A stretch of DNA of 64,000 bases from CBDAQV01 sp965199335 (GCA_965199335.1 CBDAQZ010000001.1:1-64000); one strand, 5' to 3'; positions 33,815 to 42,067 are shown, numbered from the stretch's first letter. Made by a program: numbers and translations. Notes: a model not told the origin generated them from the sequence alone.

Positions 33815-34510
33815 TCAGGTCTGACTGTTGAGCAAGTCTGCATCAAGAGAGTGACGACAAACTTGACAAAACCGTGAGTTCTCCAAATCAATTCGACTTG
33901 TTCCCCCCGTAGAGACACCGATGACGAACGCACCAGCGCGGTGTCCGGCTTCCGCACCGATCAAAGAATCTTCGATCACCACGCAATCGGCGATCCCGAC
34001 ATCCAGCAGTTTCGCAGCCTGCAAATAAGTGTCGGGAAATGGTTTTTTACGGGATTCGCCGCCATCGTTGCCCAGCACGGCATCGAACAAACCGCCAAGC
34101 CCGCAATTCCTCAATATGCGCTCGACATCCGCGACGGGGGTATTTGAAACGACAGCAAGTTTCAGGCCCCCCTTGCGGCTTGCTTCAATCAGTGAAAGTA
34201 CGCCGGGCAAAATTGGAAAGGCTTGGTTGCAACGTTCCGTCTCGAACAATTCGATCAATGCGCGGATCTGCGTCTCTTCAAGCTTCAGCTGTGCCTTGGC
34301 CGCCAGATAGCGCCAAAAATCATCGGGCGATAAGGCAAAGCCATCCCGCAGGACATCGCGTGTAAAGCTATGATCGATACCCGTCACCTTGTTCAGGATA
34401 CGACCGCAATTAGCAAGGTCGAAGCCTAACGAGTCGATCAATACGCCATCCATATCGCACAAAATGGCCAAAGTGTTGGCCGGAAGGCCCAGCGACGTTC
34501 GAATATCCAT
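33815..34510 (-). CDS. HAD superfamily phosphatase/phosphoglucomutase-like
   Basis: 231 residues. Motif I is LCDMDGVLIDS (nucleophile and acid Asp), motif II is VVSNTP, motif III Lys is in RKKPFPDTYLQAAK, and motif IV is CVVIEDSLIGAEAGHRAG. The cap domain is of the alpha-helical beta-phosphoglucomutase/phosphoglycolate type. The C-terminal tail contains FCQVCRH. It is transcribed with the HisD-like gene and is divergent from hslV. Substrate unknown. Confidence 0.85.
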   Translation of the reverse strand: MDIRTSLGLPANTLAILCDMDGVLIDSLGFDLANCGRILNKVTGIDHSFTRDVLRDGFALSPDDFWRYLAAKAQLKLEETQIRALIELFETERCNQAFPILPGVLSLIEASRKGGLKLAVVSNTPVADVERILRNCGLGGLFDAVLGNDGGESRKKPFPDTYLQAAKLLDVGIADCVVIEDSLIGAEAGHRAGAFVIGVSTGGTSRIDLENSRFCQVCRHSLDADLLNSQT

Positions 34511-34529
34511 GGCGGGGGTCTAGCCTCGC

Positions 34530-34558
34530 CTTGACCTCGGCGCAAGCGTGCCCACATT
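34530..34558 (+). promoter_or_regulatory. possible RpoH (sigma-32) promoter of hslV
   Basis: CTTGACC at 34530-34536 and CCCACATT at 34551-34558 are spaced by 14 bases, close to the heat-shock consensus (CTTGAAA, about 13-15, CCCCATNT). It precedes hslV directly. The predicted start would lie near 34565, which leaves little leader for the ATG at 34568 and favours the ATG at 34598. Confidence 0.45.
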
Positions 34559-34567
34559 CGGGGTACC

Positions 34568-35158
34568 ATGAAACAGGACCGGACAGGCGTGAACGACATG
34601 CATACAGACCCGAACATGTGGTACGGCACGACCATTCTTTCCGTACGCAAGAACGGCAAGGTGGTGGTGATCGGCGACGGGCAGGTGACGCTCGGCAGCA
34701 CCGTGGTCAAGTCCAATGCCCGCAAGGTACGGCGGCTGGGCGGTCCGGCCAGCGACGTGATCGGCGGCTTCGCCGGCGCGACCGCCGATGCCTTCACCCT
34801 GTTCGAGCGGCTGGAAGGCAAGCTGGAAAAGCATCCGGGCCAGCTGACCCGCGCCTGCGTCGAGCTGGCGAAAGACTGGCGCACCGACAAATACCTGCGC
34901 CGCCTGGAGGCGATGATGATCGTCGCCGACAAGGACGTCTCGCTGACGCTGACCGGTAACGGCGACGTCCTGGAACCGGAGGATCAGCTGATCGGCATCG
35001 GGTCGGGCGGCTCCTTCGCGCTGGCCGCGGCCCGCGCTCTGGCCGACCGCGATGACATGGACGCCGAGGCGATCGCCCGCCGCGCCATGGAGATCGCCGC
35101 CGATATCTGCATCTATACCAATCGCAATTTCACGATCGAGGCGCTGGCCGCAACCTAG
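34568..35158 (+). CDS. hslV: ATP-dependent protease subunit HslV
   Basis: 196 residues from ATG at 34568; ATG at 34598 (186 residues) is an equally good start. The propeptide ends before the catalytic Thr of GTTILSVRKNGKVVVIGDGQ, as in other alphaproteobacteria. RKVRRL and IGSGGSFALAAARAL are typical. HslV forms the peptidase dodecamer under the HslU ATPase. The TAG stop shares the palindrome CTAG (35155-35158) with the stop of the converging gene. Confidence 0.95.
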   Translation: MKQDRTGVNDMHTDPNMWYGTTILSVRKNGKVVVIGDGQVTLGSTVVKSNARKVRRLGGPASDVIGGFAGATADAFTLFERLEGKLEKHPGQLTRACVELAKDWRTDKYLRRLEAMMIVADKDVSLTLTGNGDVLEPEDQLIGIGSGGSFALAAARALADRDDMDAEAIARRAMEIAADICIYTNRNFTIEALAAT

Positions 35159-35685
35159 TTGATTGCTAGAAAACCGGGTGAACGCCGTCCGTCGACCGGC
35201 AGTCCCAGGGTTGCCTTGTCGGTTGCCAGGAAAGAAATCATCACGTCGCACAATGCCTGGCTGGTGCCTGACCTTGTGTTGACCCTGTCGCGCAATGCCG
35301 CCAGTTGTTCGACAACTTCCCAAGGCTGTACCGGGCCGGGTGCCGCGCGCTCGATCTTGCCGTACGTTTCCTGGGCGATGAAACTGACCAGGTTTTCGAC
35401 ACTCTCGCGCACGACCGGCGACGGATCGGCCGCGCCCCGCCGCAGGGCAGGGACATCCAGGGCAGCCGCTACGACGCCGGGCTGAATTCCAATCAAGGAA
35501 AACAGGGTGCGAAAGCATCTCTGGCAGCTTCTGATCTCGTCGGAGCTTGCCACGCGGTTTACATCGCCGATCTCGTCGAAATCGGTCTGGGCCAGCTTAT
35601 AGAACAGAGTGGTAATAGCGCGGCCGTCATCGTCCTGATCGGCTGGTGGCTCGTCCTCCAGAATGTCTTGAACCCACCGCCTCAT
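35155..35685 (-). CDS. hypothetical protein between hslV and hslU, 176 residues
   Basis: ATG at 35685 (MRRWVQDILEDEPP...) is taken as start, eight bases after the previous stop on this strand; no strong Shine-Dalgarno is seen. It is soluble and helical with four Cys-free core helices and an SCQRCF motif. No family recognised. Its stop overlaps the hslV stop on the opposite strand within CTAG. Confidence 0.6.
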   Translation of the reverse strand: MRRWVQDILEDEPPADQDDDGRAITTLFYKLAQTDFDEIGDVNRVASSDEIRSCQRCFRTLFSLIGIQPGVVAAALDVPALRRGAADPSPVVRESVENLVSFIAQETYGKIERAAPGPVQPWEVVEQLAALRDRVNTRSGTSQALCDVMISFLATDKATLGLPVDGRRSPGFLAIN

Positions 35686-35693
35686 ATTGACTT

Positions 35694-36155
35694 CTAGGTA
35701 TTGTAGTAGAAGCAGGATTTGTGCCTGGCTCTTGCGATAAGATGCTTTGCCCACGGCGTCGTTACATTGTCCGCCGTTTCGCCGCCCTTCTTTATGCAAA
35801 GCAGCACGCCCTTGGCCGATTTCCTCTCTTCGAACAACGAAAGAAGCGATTTGCCCTCGTGGCTTACGGCCAGGCTGCCGCCCAGCTGCTGATAGGCGCG
35901 CAGGGCACGCAAATTATTCGACAGGGCAAAGGCCATCGGCCTGTCACCGACATTTACATCCAGTCGCGCTCCGGCGTCGTGCAGGTCCCTGGCGGCATGA
36001 TAGTTATGGATACGAAAGGCCTGATAGATTACCGGCGCTTTTCCATACAGCATATTCGGATCGATGCTCTGGCTTTCCAGCAAGCGCCGGACCAGGCTGT
36101 TCTGATAGGTACCAAGCGCCTCTATAAATCTCGTTTCCGTTACCGACTGCACCAT
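35694..36155 (-). CDS. ankyrin-like repeat protein, 153 residues
   Basis: AAGGGA precedes the ATG at 36155. The middle shows ankyrin-like units (APVIYQAFRIHNYHAARDLH, DAGARLDVNVGDRPMAFALS, NNLRALRAYQQLGGSL, then SHEGKSLLSLFEE). The rest is basic at the C-terminus (HLIARARHKSCFYY). Two or three degenerate repeats suggest protein binding. It precedes the 176-residue gene by eight bases; both are on the strand opposite to hslV and hslU. Confidence 0.65.
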   Translation of the reverse strand: MVQSVTETRFIEALGTYQNSLVRRLLESQSIDPNMLYGKAPVIYQAFRIHNYHAARDLHDAGARLDVNVGDRPMAFALSNNLRALRAYQQLGGSLAVSHEGKSLLSLFEERKSAKGVLLCIKKGGETADNVTTPWAKHLIARARHKSCFYYNT

Positions 36156-36244
36156 GACCAGTCCCTTAAAGTTTCATTAACTTATCTCAATTTTTACAAA
36201 TGAGCAAGTGTTGAAATCGCGCCCGGAATGAACAGATAAGGCGG

Positions 36245-37561
36245 ATGACATCTTTCTCCCCCCGTGAAATCGTTTCCGAACTCGATCGCTTCATTGTCGG
36301 CCAGAACGACGCCAAGCGCGCCGTGGCCATCGCCCTGCGCAATCGCTGGCGGCGCCAGCAGCTGCCCGATACGCTGCGTGACGAGGTGCTGCCCAAGAAC
36401 ATCCTGATGATTGGCCCCACCGGCGTCGGCAAGACCGAGATCGCGCGCCGGCTGGCGCGGCTGGCGCAGGCTCCTTTCCTCAAGGTCGAGGCGACGAAGT
36501 TCACCGAGGTCGGCTATGTCGGCCGCGACGTCGACTCCATCGCCCGCGACCTGCTGGACAATGCCCTGACCATGACGCGCGAACGCTTGCGCAAGGAAGT
36601 GGCTGCCAAGGCCGAATTGGCCGCCGAGGAGCGGGTGCTGAATGCATTGGTGGGCGACAATGCCAGCGAAGCGACGCGGCAATCGTTTCGCAAGCGCCTG
36701 CGCGAAGGCGAGCTCAACGACAAGGAAATCGAGATCGAGGTTGCCGAGTCAAGCGGTGGCAGCGGCATGCCGATGTTCGATGTGCCGGGCATGCCGGGTG
36801 CGCAGATGGGCATGATCAACCTTGGCGACATGCTCGGCAAGGCGATGGGCGGCCGGACCAAGACGCGGCACCTGACCGTCGCGCAAAGCCACGAAGTATT
36901 GATGGCCGAAGAATCCGATCGTCTGCTGGATAACGAACGTGTACTGCGTGAGGCAATCGAGGCGACGGAGCAGAACGGCATCGTATTCATCGACGAAATC
37001 GACAAGATCGCAGGGCGTTCCGATTACAAGGGCGGTGGCGATGTGAGCCGCGAGGGCGTCCAGCGCGACCTGTTGCCGCTGATCGAGGGCACCACGGTCC
37101 AGACCAAGCACGGGCCGGTCAAGACCGATCACATATTGTTCATCGCGTCGGGTGCGTTCCATCTTGCAAAGCCGTCCGACCTGCTGCCCGAACTGCAGGG
37201 CCGCCTGCCGATCCGGGTCGAACTGAAGGCTCTGACCGAAGCCGATTTCCGGCGTATCCTGCTGGAGCCGGAAGCCAGCCTGATCAAGCAATACGTGGCG
37301 CTGCTGGGAACGGAGGGCGTGACGCTGGTTTTCACCGACGATGCCATCGACGCGCTGGCGCGGCTGTCGGTCGAGATCAACGGCAGCGTCGAGAACATCG
37401 GTGCCCGCCGCCTTCACACCGTCCTGGAACGGCTGCTGGAGGAAATCAGTTTCGCCGCCGCCGATCAGTCGGGCCAGACGATCACCATCGATGCCGTCAT
37501 GGTACAGGAGCGTATCGGCGAACTAGCCAAGGATGTCGATCTGAGCAAGTTCATATTGTGA
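36245..37561 (+). CDS. hslU: ATP-dependent protease ATPase subunit HslU
   Basis: 438 residues, complete. Walker A is residues 57-64 (GPTGVGKT); the pore GYVG motif is in FTEVGYVGRDVDS; the I-domain spans about 105-235 with a Met/Gly-rich stretch; Walker B is GIVFIDEIDKIAG; sensor and arginine-finger regions follow (LLPELQGRLPIRVEL, ENIGARRLHTVLERLLEE). The protein ends DLSKFIL, the tail that docks in HslV. It is 1.1 kb from hslV instead of adjacent. Confidence 0.97.
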   Translation: MTSFSPREIVSELDRFIVGQNDAKRAVAIALRNRWRRQQLPDTLRDEVLPKNILMIGPTGVGKTEIARRLARLAQAPFLKVEATKFTEVGYVGRDVDSIARDLLDNALTMTRERLRKEVAAKAELAAEERVLNALVGDNASEATRQSFRKRLREGELNDKEIEIEVAESSGGSGMPMFDVPGMPGAQMGMINLGDMLGKAMGGRTKTRHLTVAQSHEVLMAEESDRLLDNERVLREAIEATEQNGIVFIDEIDKIAGRSDYKGGGDVSREGVQRDLLPLIEGTTVQTKHGPVKTDHILFIASGAFHLAKPSDLLPELQGRLPIRVELKALTEADFRRILLEPEASLIKQYVALLGTEGVTLVFTDDAIDALARLSVEINGSVENIGARRLHTVLERLLEEISFAAADQSGQTITIDAVMVQERIGELAKDVDLSKFIL

Positions 37562-37568
37562 ACGGATC

Positions 37569-37862
37569 TTAGATATTGGACAGCCGCTCGAGATAGGCGG
37601 ACAGCACATCGCGGCGCAGTATCAGACTGGCGAATTTGCCCACGCGCGCGATCTCGATGAGGCCGGCGCCTTCGAGTTCCTTGATATGATGCGACAGAGT
37701 TGCGGCGGCTATGTAGCGGGCTTGCCTTAGACTGCCGAACGGTGTCGGAGCGTCTGAGTTTCCCAGCTGCTTCAGGATTTCATACCGGCGCGGCTCTGCC
37801 AGGGCGCGGGCGATCAGCGCGAACTGCCGATCGGTCAATCTGTTTTTTTTGGTCTTGCTCAT
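37569..37862 (-). CDS. ArsR-family winged-helix regulator
   Basis: 97 residues from ATG at 37862. ALAEPRRYEILKQLG and AAATLSHHIKELEGAGLIEI are the ArsR winged-helix and recognition helix. No Cys-rich metal site (no ELCVCDL) is visible, so the inducer is unknown. It is convergent with hslU, seven bases apart, and divergent from the following gene across a 147-base AT-rich gap. Confidence 0.88.
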   Translation of the reverse strand: MSKTKKNRLTDRQFALIARALAEPRRYEILKQLGNSDAPTPFGSLRQARYIAAATLSHHIKELEGAGLIEIARVGKFASLILRRDVLSAYLERLSNI

Positions 37863-38009
37863 CAAACGGGACTATATCGCTTTATCGCAGTTCGAAATAC
37901 TATGTAGGGCAGTACGGTCCAGGAGAAAATCAGGTTCATTTAGTTAACAAAAAGCTAATTGTTATTGTCATCGATTTGAAATATACTATGCTAAATTGGA
38001 GATTGTAGT

Positions 38010-39251
38010 TTGGTCCATTCCAAAATCACCGCAGAGGCCCTGTTCGACAGTGCTCTACGCCGTCTGCGGCGCGGATCGATGGAACCATATCGCGATGCCA
38101 TGGCCAAGCTTGAGACCGTCGATTCGAGTCTGGCAGCCAAGGCCTATCGTGCCAGCCAGCTTTTTGGCAGCAACAGAGCCGAGACCGGCGTCAACAACCA
38201 GTATTTCCACGATGTCCTGGATGAAGTTGAAAATACTGTCTCGCCCAAGGCCGAATATCATGTGATGCCGTGGGACAAATGGAGCAGGAGGGTTTCCGAG
38301 CTGGGTACCTACAGCCATGCCATGGCCCTGGACAAGTCCATGGAGATTTTGCTGGAAGGCTTGGTGCGTGGAATGGAAGCCGGTCCGCGCGGCGCGCCCT
38401 ATATCAATGCCGCCGTTCCCATGATCGTCCGTTATGCTCCGCATTCTCCATCGCCGATCGCGACGTTGTCGACGGCCCTGTTCGTAATCGATAATTTCCT
38501 GGCGCTGAACGACGATCAGGAAAAGCTAGGCGAAGGGATCGCGCACAAGGTGGTCCGCGCATTGCAGAAAGAGCGTGACATACGGGCTAGGCCGGAAGTG
38601 CTGCTGCAACACACTGACAAGAGTCCTTCACACCAGATTTATCTCGATGCGCTGGAATGCCAGCGGCAGCGCGAGAAGAAAAAAATCTATCATGAGCCAA
38701 GGCAGGTAACAGAGGCATTGCTGAAGCTTGCGCACACGGATGCTCAACTTGCGGAACGGCTGGATACGGCGATCGAGCTCTACGGCACTCCCATAATGCG
38801 CAGTGGCATCAACGACCTGGAAGCTATCGATTTCGATAGCCATAACCCAATGGAAAACTGGCAGATTGCCGCCGATGCTTTGGGTCGTTACAGCAGGGGC
38901 ATGGCTGTGGACAAGGGCTTGCAGATGCTTGCCGAAGGATTTGTCAGCAGGGCCAGCTCCAATGGATTATCCTCCATTGCATCAAACATAATGGATGCCG
39001 CCGCCGCCGTGGTTCTGAAACATGCCCCTTTTTCCTCAGAGCCCGCCACATCTCTTGGTACGGCGCATACGCTGATCTCGGCCTATCTCGGCGTCTCGAG
39101 ACACAGTGTCGATTCAATGGACCAAGATCTGGTCGACGGCATCAAGAGTGCCTATAGGCACGCCGTCAACCCTGACAGCCGTGCCGCACCCATACTCAAT
39201 GAGGCGCGGAGCTTTTTGGTACAGGGATTGCGGATGAGCTCGATCGCCTGA
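38010..39251 (+). CDS. uncharacterised helical protein with internal duplication, 413 residues
   Basis: TTG at 38010 has GGAG eight bases upstream and no in-frame ATG is closer. Two halves repeat: WSRRVSELGTYSHAMALDKS then MEILLEGLV (about 91-120) matches WQIAADALGRYSRGMAVDKG then LQMLAEGFV (about 284-312), and VPMIVRYAPHSPSPIATLST matches AAAVVLKHAPFSSEPATSLG. The repeat unit is about 190 residues. It has no signal peptide or membrane segment. Family not recognised. Confidence 0.72.
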   Translation: MVHSKITAEALFDSALRRLRRGSMEPYRDAMAKLETVDSSLAAKAYRASQLFGSNRAETGVNNQYFHDVLDEVENTVSPKAEYHVMPWDKWSRRVSELGTYSHAMALDKSMEILLEGLVRGMEAGPRGAPYINAAVPMIVRYAPHSPSPIATLSTALFVIDNFLALNDDQEKLGEGIAHKVVRALQKERDIRARPEVLLQHTDKSPSHQIYLDALECQRQREKKKIYHEPRQVTEALLKLAHTDAQLAERLDTAIELYGTPIMRSGINDLEAIDFDSHNPMENWQIAADALGRYSRGMAVDKGLQMLAEGFVSRASSNGLSSIASNIMDAAAAVVLKHAPFSSEPATSLGTAHTLISAYLGVSRHSVDSMDQDLVDGIKSAYRHAVNPDSRAAPILNEARSFLVQGLRMSSIA

Positions 39252-39330
39252 GTCCTTAGAGATTATCCGTGAACAAATGCCGCTTTCACCGGTTACCCCT
39301 CAACGAATAACCGTTAGGAGTGAAGCCGTC

Positions 39331-39795
39331 GTGATCAAAATCCATCTTGCCCTAGCCTCCGTAGCCCTGCTGGGCTTGTCACCGCTTGCCGCTCATGCCG
39401 CAGGCGAACCTGAAAAAGTTACCAGCGCCTCCGGCCCAACCGAACAGAAAGCCGGCGAAAGCAAGATGGAGCGTCGCGCCAACCATATCGAGGGCCACAT
39501 TGCCTTCGTGAAGGCCGAGATCATGATCACGCCTGCACAGGAAGCCGCATGGGACAAGGTCGCCGATGCGATGCGCGCCGACGTGAAGGATTACGAGGCC
39601 TTGGATGCCAAGATCCCCGATACGGATGCCGAGCCCTCGGCGCCCGACAGCCTGAACGAACGCCTGCAGTTCGCGCAGTTGCGCGCCGACGGCGAGAAGC
39701 GCTTCCTGGGCGTCTTCAAGCCGTTGTACGATAGCCTGTCGCCGCAGCAGAAGCAGGCAGCCGACGACCTGTTCGCAACGCATGACGAAGATTGA
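39331..39795 (+). CDS. LTXXQ/Spy-like periplasmic protein
   Basis: 154 residues from GTG at 39331, supported by AGGAG ten bases before. The signal peptide is VIKIHLALASVALLGLSPLA then AHAAG. The mature part is helical with MERRANHIEGHIAFVKAEIM then ITPAQEAAWDKVADAMR, the LTxxQ-type motif of the Spy/CpxP family, and a second LSPQQKQAADDL. Such proteins act as periplasmic chaperones or envelope stress sensors. It precedes a small secreted gene by 12 bases. Confidence 0.8.
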   Translation: MIKIHLALASVALLGLSPLAAHAAGEPEKVTSASGPTEQKAGESKMERRANHIEGHIAFVKAEIMITPAQEAAWDKVADAMRADVKDYEALDAKIPDTDAEPSAPDSLNERLQFAQLRADGEKRFLGVFKPLYDSLSPQQKQAADDLFATHDED

Positions 39796-39807
39796 TCGGA
39801 GACCATC

Positions 39808-40104
39808 ATGATCAATCAACCAACCAGAACCATTGGCAGGACATTCGTCCTCGCCGCCGTGGCGGCCTCGGTCATCGCGATGTTTCCCGTGGTATCACAG
39901 GCCGGCATACGCGTTGTCATCGCCCCTGGAGGTGGCTACGTCGCGCCGCCACCGCCCGAAGCCCCGCCTGTCTATGGCTATCCGGAATATTCCCCGGCCT
40001 ATGGTCCGGAATACGTGCCCGATTATTACGGTCCGCCTCATCGGCACTATGACCGTGGCAATCATAACCACGGTCATGGCGCGCACGACGGCCATCATCG
40101 CTGA
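39808..40104 (+). CDS. small secreted His/Pro/Tyr-rich protein, 98 residues
   Basis: Signal peptide about 1-32 (RTFVLAAVAASVIAMFPVVS then QAG). The mature part is Pro/Tyr/Gly-rich (PPPPEAPPVYGYPEYSPAYG) and ends in a His-rich tail (GNHNHGHGAHDGHHR) that could bind metal ions. It is co-directional with the Spy-like gene and followed by a strong hairpin. Confidence 0.65.
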   Translation: MINQPTRTIGRTFVLAAVAASVIAMFPVVSQAGIRVVIAPGGGYVAPPPPEAPPVYGYPEYSPAYGPEYVPDYYGPPHRHYDRGNHNHGHGAHDGHHR

Positions 40105-40112
40105 TTGAAAAG

Positions 40113-40146
40113 AAACGGGGACTTGTACAAGTACAAGTCCCCGTTT
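40113..40146. terminator. bidirectional terminator-like hairpin
   Basis: AAACGGGGACTTGTAC at 40113-40128 is the exact complement of 40131-40146, with a two-base centre. It sits between the convergent ends of the secreted gene (plus) and yidD (minus) and can serve both. Confidence 0.75.
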
Positions 40147-40190
40147 TCCTTGCCTGCTATTGCTGTTTGCGGTGATGGGCTCTGCGCCCT

Positions 40191-40406
40191 TCAGGGAACA
40201 GGATCAAAACCGCCGCCACCCCATGGGTGGCAACGGCAGAGGCGCTGAAATGCCAATCGTGAGCCTTTTACGGGGCCATGGCGCGTGATCGCCTCGATCG
40301 CGTAGGCCGAACAACCGGGCGTAAAGCGGCAAGCGCCATTGCTGAAAAGCGGCGACAGGATGAAACGATAGGCATGCACAAGGCCTATTAGCAGCTTCGA
40401 AATCAC
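40191..40406 (-). CDS. yidD: membrane protein insertion efficiency factor YidD
   Basis: 71 residues from GTG at 40406, which overlaps the rnpA stop as GTGA. HAYRFILSPLFSNGACRFTP, GCSAYAIEAITRHG and CHPWGGGGFDPVP are the full YidD signature, including the conserved Cys residues. It assists YidC-dependent membrane insertion. yidC, commonly next, is not here; the following gene is convergent. Confidence 0.93.
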   Translation of the reverse strand: MISKLLIGLVHAYRFILSPLFSNGACRFTPGCSAYAIEAITRHGPVKGSRLAFQRLCRCHPWGGGGFDPVP

Positions 40407-40768
40407 GGGGATGGTTTTTTTATTTCGCCAAGGCCGAGCTTGGTTGCTGCGAAGCGCATATCGCCACGCAGCTCGTCCCATGAGCGAGTCAGGGTGCCGG
40501 CGCGTCCGATCAATACAAGATCGCACGGGCTGTCGCCATGCCGGCCAAGGATTTCAGTAGCGGCCGCGCGAAGCCTGCGTCGGGCGCGATTGCGGGCAAC
40601 CGCATTGCCGACTTTGCGGGAAACGGTAAAGCCAAGCCGCAAACCCGGCACATCGATGTCATCGGTACGGGGCATCGCCTGAACGATCACGCCATGCGTA
40701 ACCCATTTGCGGTTGGTGGCGGCAACGGCAAGAAACTCGGCGCGCTTTTTAAGCCGGCCGAGAGGCAT
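40403..40768 (-). CDS. rnpA: ribonuclease P protein component
   Basis: 121 residues. The basic RNA-binding motif is KVGNAVARNRARRRLRAA, preceded by LRLGFTVSRK, as in all RnpA. It binds the RNase P RNA for tRNA 5' processing. It starts five bases after the rpmH stop and overlaps yidD. Confidence 0.95.
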   Translation of the reverse strand: MPLGRLKKRAEFLAVAATNRKWVTHGVIVQAMPRTDDIDVPGLRLGFTVSRKVGNAVARNRARRRLRAAATEILGRHGDSPCDLVLIGRAGTLTRSWDELRGDMRFAATKLGLGEIKKPSP

Positions 40769-40773
40769 CCGAT

Positions 40774-40908
40774 TTAAGCCGACAGCTTCTTGCGGCCGCG
40801 GGCACGGCGGCGGTTCAGAACGTTACGGCCGCCGACAGTTGCCATGCGGGCGCGAAATCCATGCCTACGCTTGCGGACGAGCTTGCTCGGCTGATAGGTC
40901 CGTTTCAT
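40774..40908 (-). CDS. rpmH: 50S ribosomal protein L34
   Basis: 44 residues: MKRTYQPSKLVRKRRHGFRA, then RMATVGGRNVLNRRRARGRK and KLSA. This is a perfect L34. GGGAG precedes the ATG at 40908. First gene of the rpmH-rnpA-yidD unit. Confidence 0.98.
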   Translation of the reverse strand: MKRTYQPSKLVRKRRHGFRARMATVGGRNVLNRRRARGRKKLSA

Positions 40909-40943
40909 CGGACACTCCCAAATCTGTTGAATGCGAAGCGGGG

Positions 40944-40972
40944 TGTATGGCTGACTCCTCGATCTTAGTCAA
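40944..40972 (-). promoter_or_regulatory. predicted promoter of rpmH-rnpA-yidD
   Basis: On the minus strand TTGACT (40972-40967) is 17 bases from CATACA (40949-40944). The -35 box is strong and the -10 box is weak. It lies 36 bases upstream of the rpmH start. Confidence 0.5.
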
Positions 40973-41051
40973 GCGTAGCGTAAAAAAAATCCTTTCACAG
41001 TAATAAAAGAGATTTACATCTTGTTAAGGAACCTTTACGATCGATAAAACC

Positions 41052-41846
41052 ATGAGAGAGAGAACCAAGACACAGGATGCGATGCATTCGTGGGAAGCCG
41101 AGGTAGACAAGGTCTACATGGCGACCTTTGCCGCCGAAGGACGCGAAATCCCGGAGGTTGCGGCAGCTGTGCGCGAATTTTCGCCGATGATGCTGCGCGC
41201 GAACAATGCAACGATGATGCTGGGTCTCGATACGATCGTTTCCGCCAGGGATGATGCGATACCGGCGTCGCTGCGTTCGTACATGATCGCCGAAATCCGT
41301 CAGCGTCACATGACGATGCCTATGGGGCGCGAGATCAGCGACCAGATGCAGAATGCACTGGAGCGCGGCCTGATGCAGGCGCGGATGCACCTGACTCAGA
41401 ACCCGACGGCCACGGGGGCGAGAGATGAGTTCAGAGTTGCGGCGAACCAGTATTTCCTTGGTTTGAACGAACGTCAGGAGCTTGCCGGTATGCATCTGGA
41501 AAAGCTGGAGCAGGATACGGCACTCCCGGCTTCAGCGGTAGAATGGTGCGAGCGGCTAGTAACAAAATTCACGCCGCAGGAAATTGCTCGACCCGAACTG
41601 CCCGATTATGCCCACCGGCTGGAACGTGCAACGGCACGTTTTCTTGAAACGGAAGGGGTTGTGGCCGGTGTTCTGGCCAGTACCATCGATATGCTGGAAC
41701 TGGGAACCGAAGTAACTTCGAACGCTACGGAAGGCGTCAGGGAAAGCGTCCCGCATCTGGCTGCCGCCATCCCGCACGTCGAGACGTCGGCGCGCAAAGC
41801 GGTCCCGGCAGCTGTCTTTCAGACTAGGATGCGTCTGACAGGCTGA
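41052..41846 (+). CDS. uncharacterised helical protein, 264 residues
   Basis: Starts MRERTKTQDAMHSWEAEVDK. Soluble and Met/Ala-rich with long helices (LRSYMIAEIRQRHMTMPMGR, MQNALERGLMQARMHLTQNP, YAHRLERATARFLETEGVVA). No signal peptide, membrane segment or enzyme motif. GAGAGAG precedes the ATG. It stands alone, divergent from rpmH over an AT-rich 143-base gap. Family not recognised. Confidence 0.7.
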   Translation: MRERTKTQDAMHSWEAEVDKVYMATFAAEGREIPEVAAAVREFSPMMLRANNATMMLGLDTIVSARDDAIPASLRSYMIAEIRQRHMTMPMGREISDQMQNALERGLMQARMHLTQNPTATGARDEFRVAANQYFLGLNERQELAGMHLEKLEQDTALPASAVEWCERLVTKFTPQEIARPELPDYAHRLERATARFLETEGVVAGVLASTIDMLELGTEVTSNATEGVRESVPHLAAAIPHVETSARKAVPAAVFQTRMRLTG

Positions 41847-41848
41847 TC

Positions 41849-42067
41849 TCAGCGGTTATGGAAGCCGATCTTTACGGTTTCCGGTACCCGGTACAGGGCG
41901 TTGCCGCTGGCGTCGAACAATCCGGTTTCAATGGGTGACTTATCCATTTCCATCACCGTGCAGCTGTCCGGCATCAGGACGTGATCGCCGACGCTGTAAT
42001 CGTAATAGCTTGCGCGGGCAGGGGCGGAGGCCGGTTTACGTGCAATCGATACATAACGGTGGCTCAT
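41849..42067 (-). CDS. small hypothetical protein, 72 residues
   Basis: AGAGGGGA stands shortly before the ATG at 42067. The product is MSHRYVSIARKPASAPARAS followed by YYDYSVGDHVLMPDSCTVME, with a beta-rich look (VGDHVL...TVKIGFHNR). It converges with the previous gene, two bases apart. Not recognised. Confidence 0.6.
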   Translation of the reverse strand: MSHRYVSIARKPASAPARASYYDYSVGDHVLMPDSCTVMEMDKSPIETGLFDASGNALYRVPETVKIGFHNR

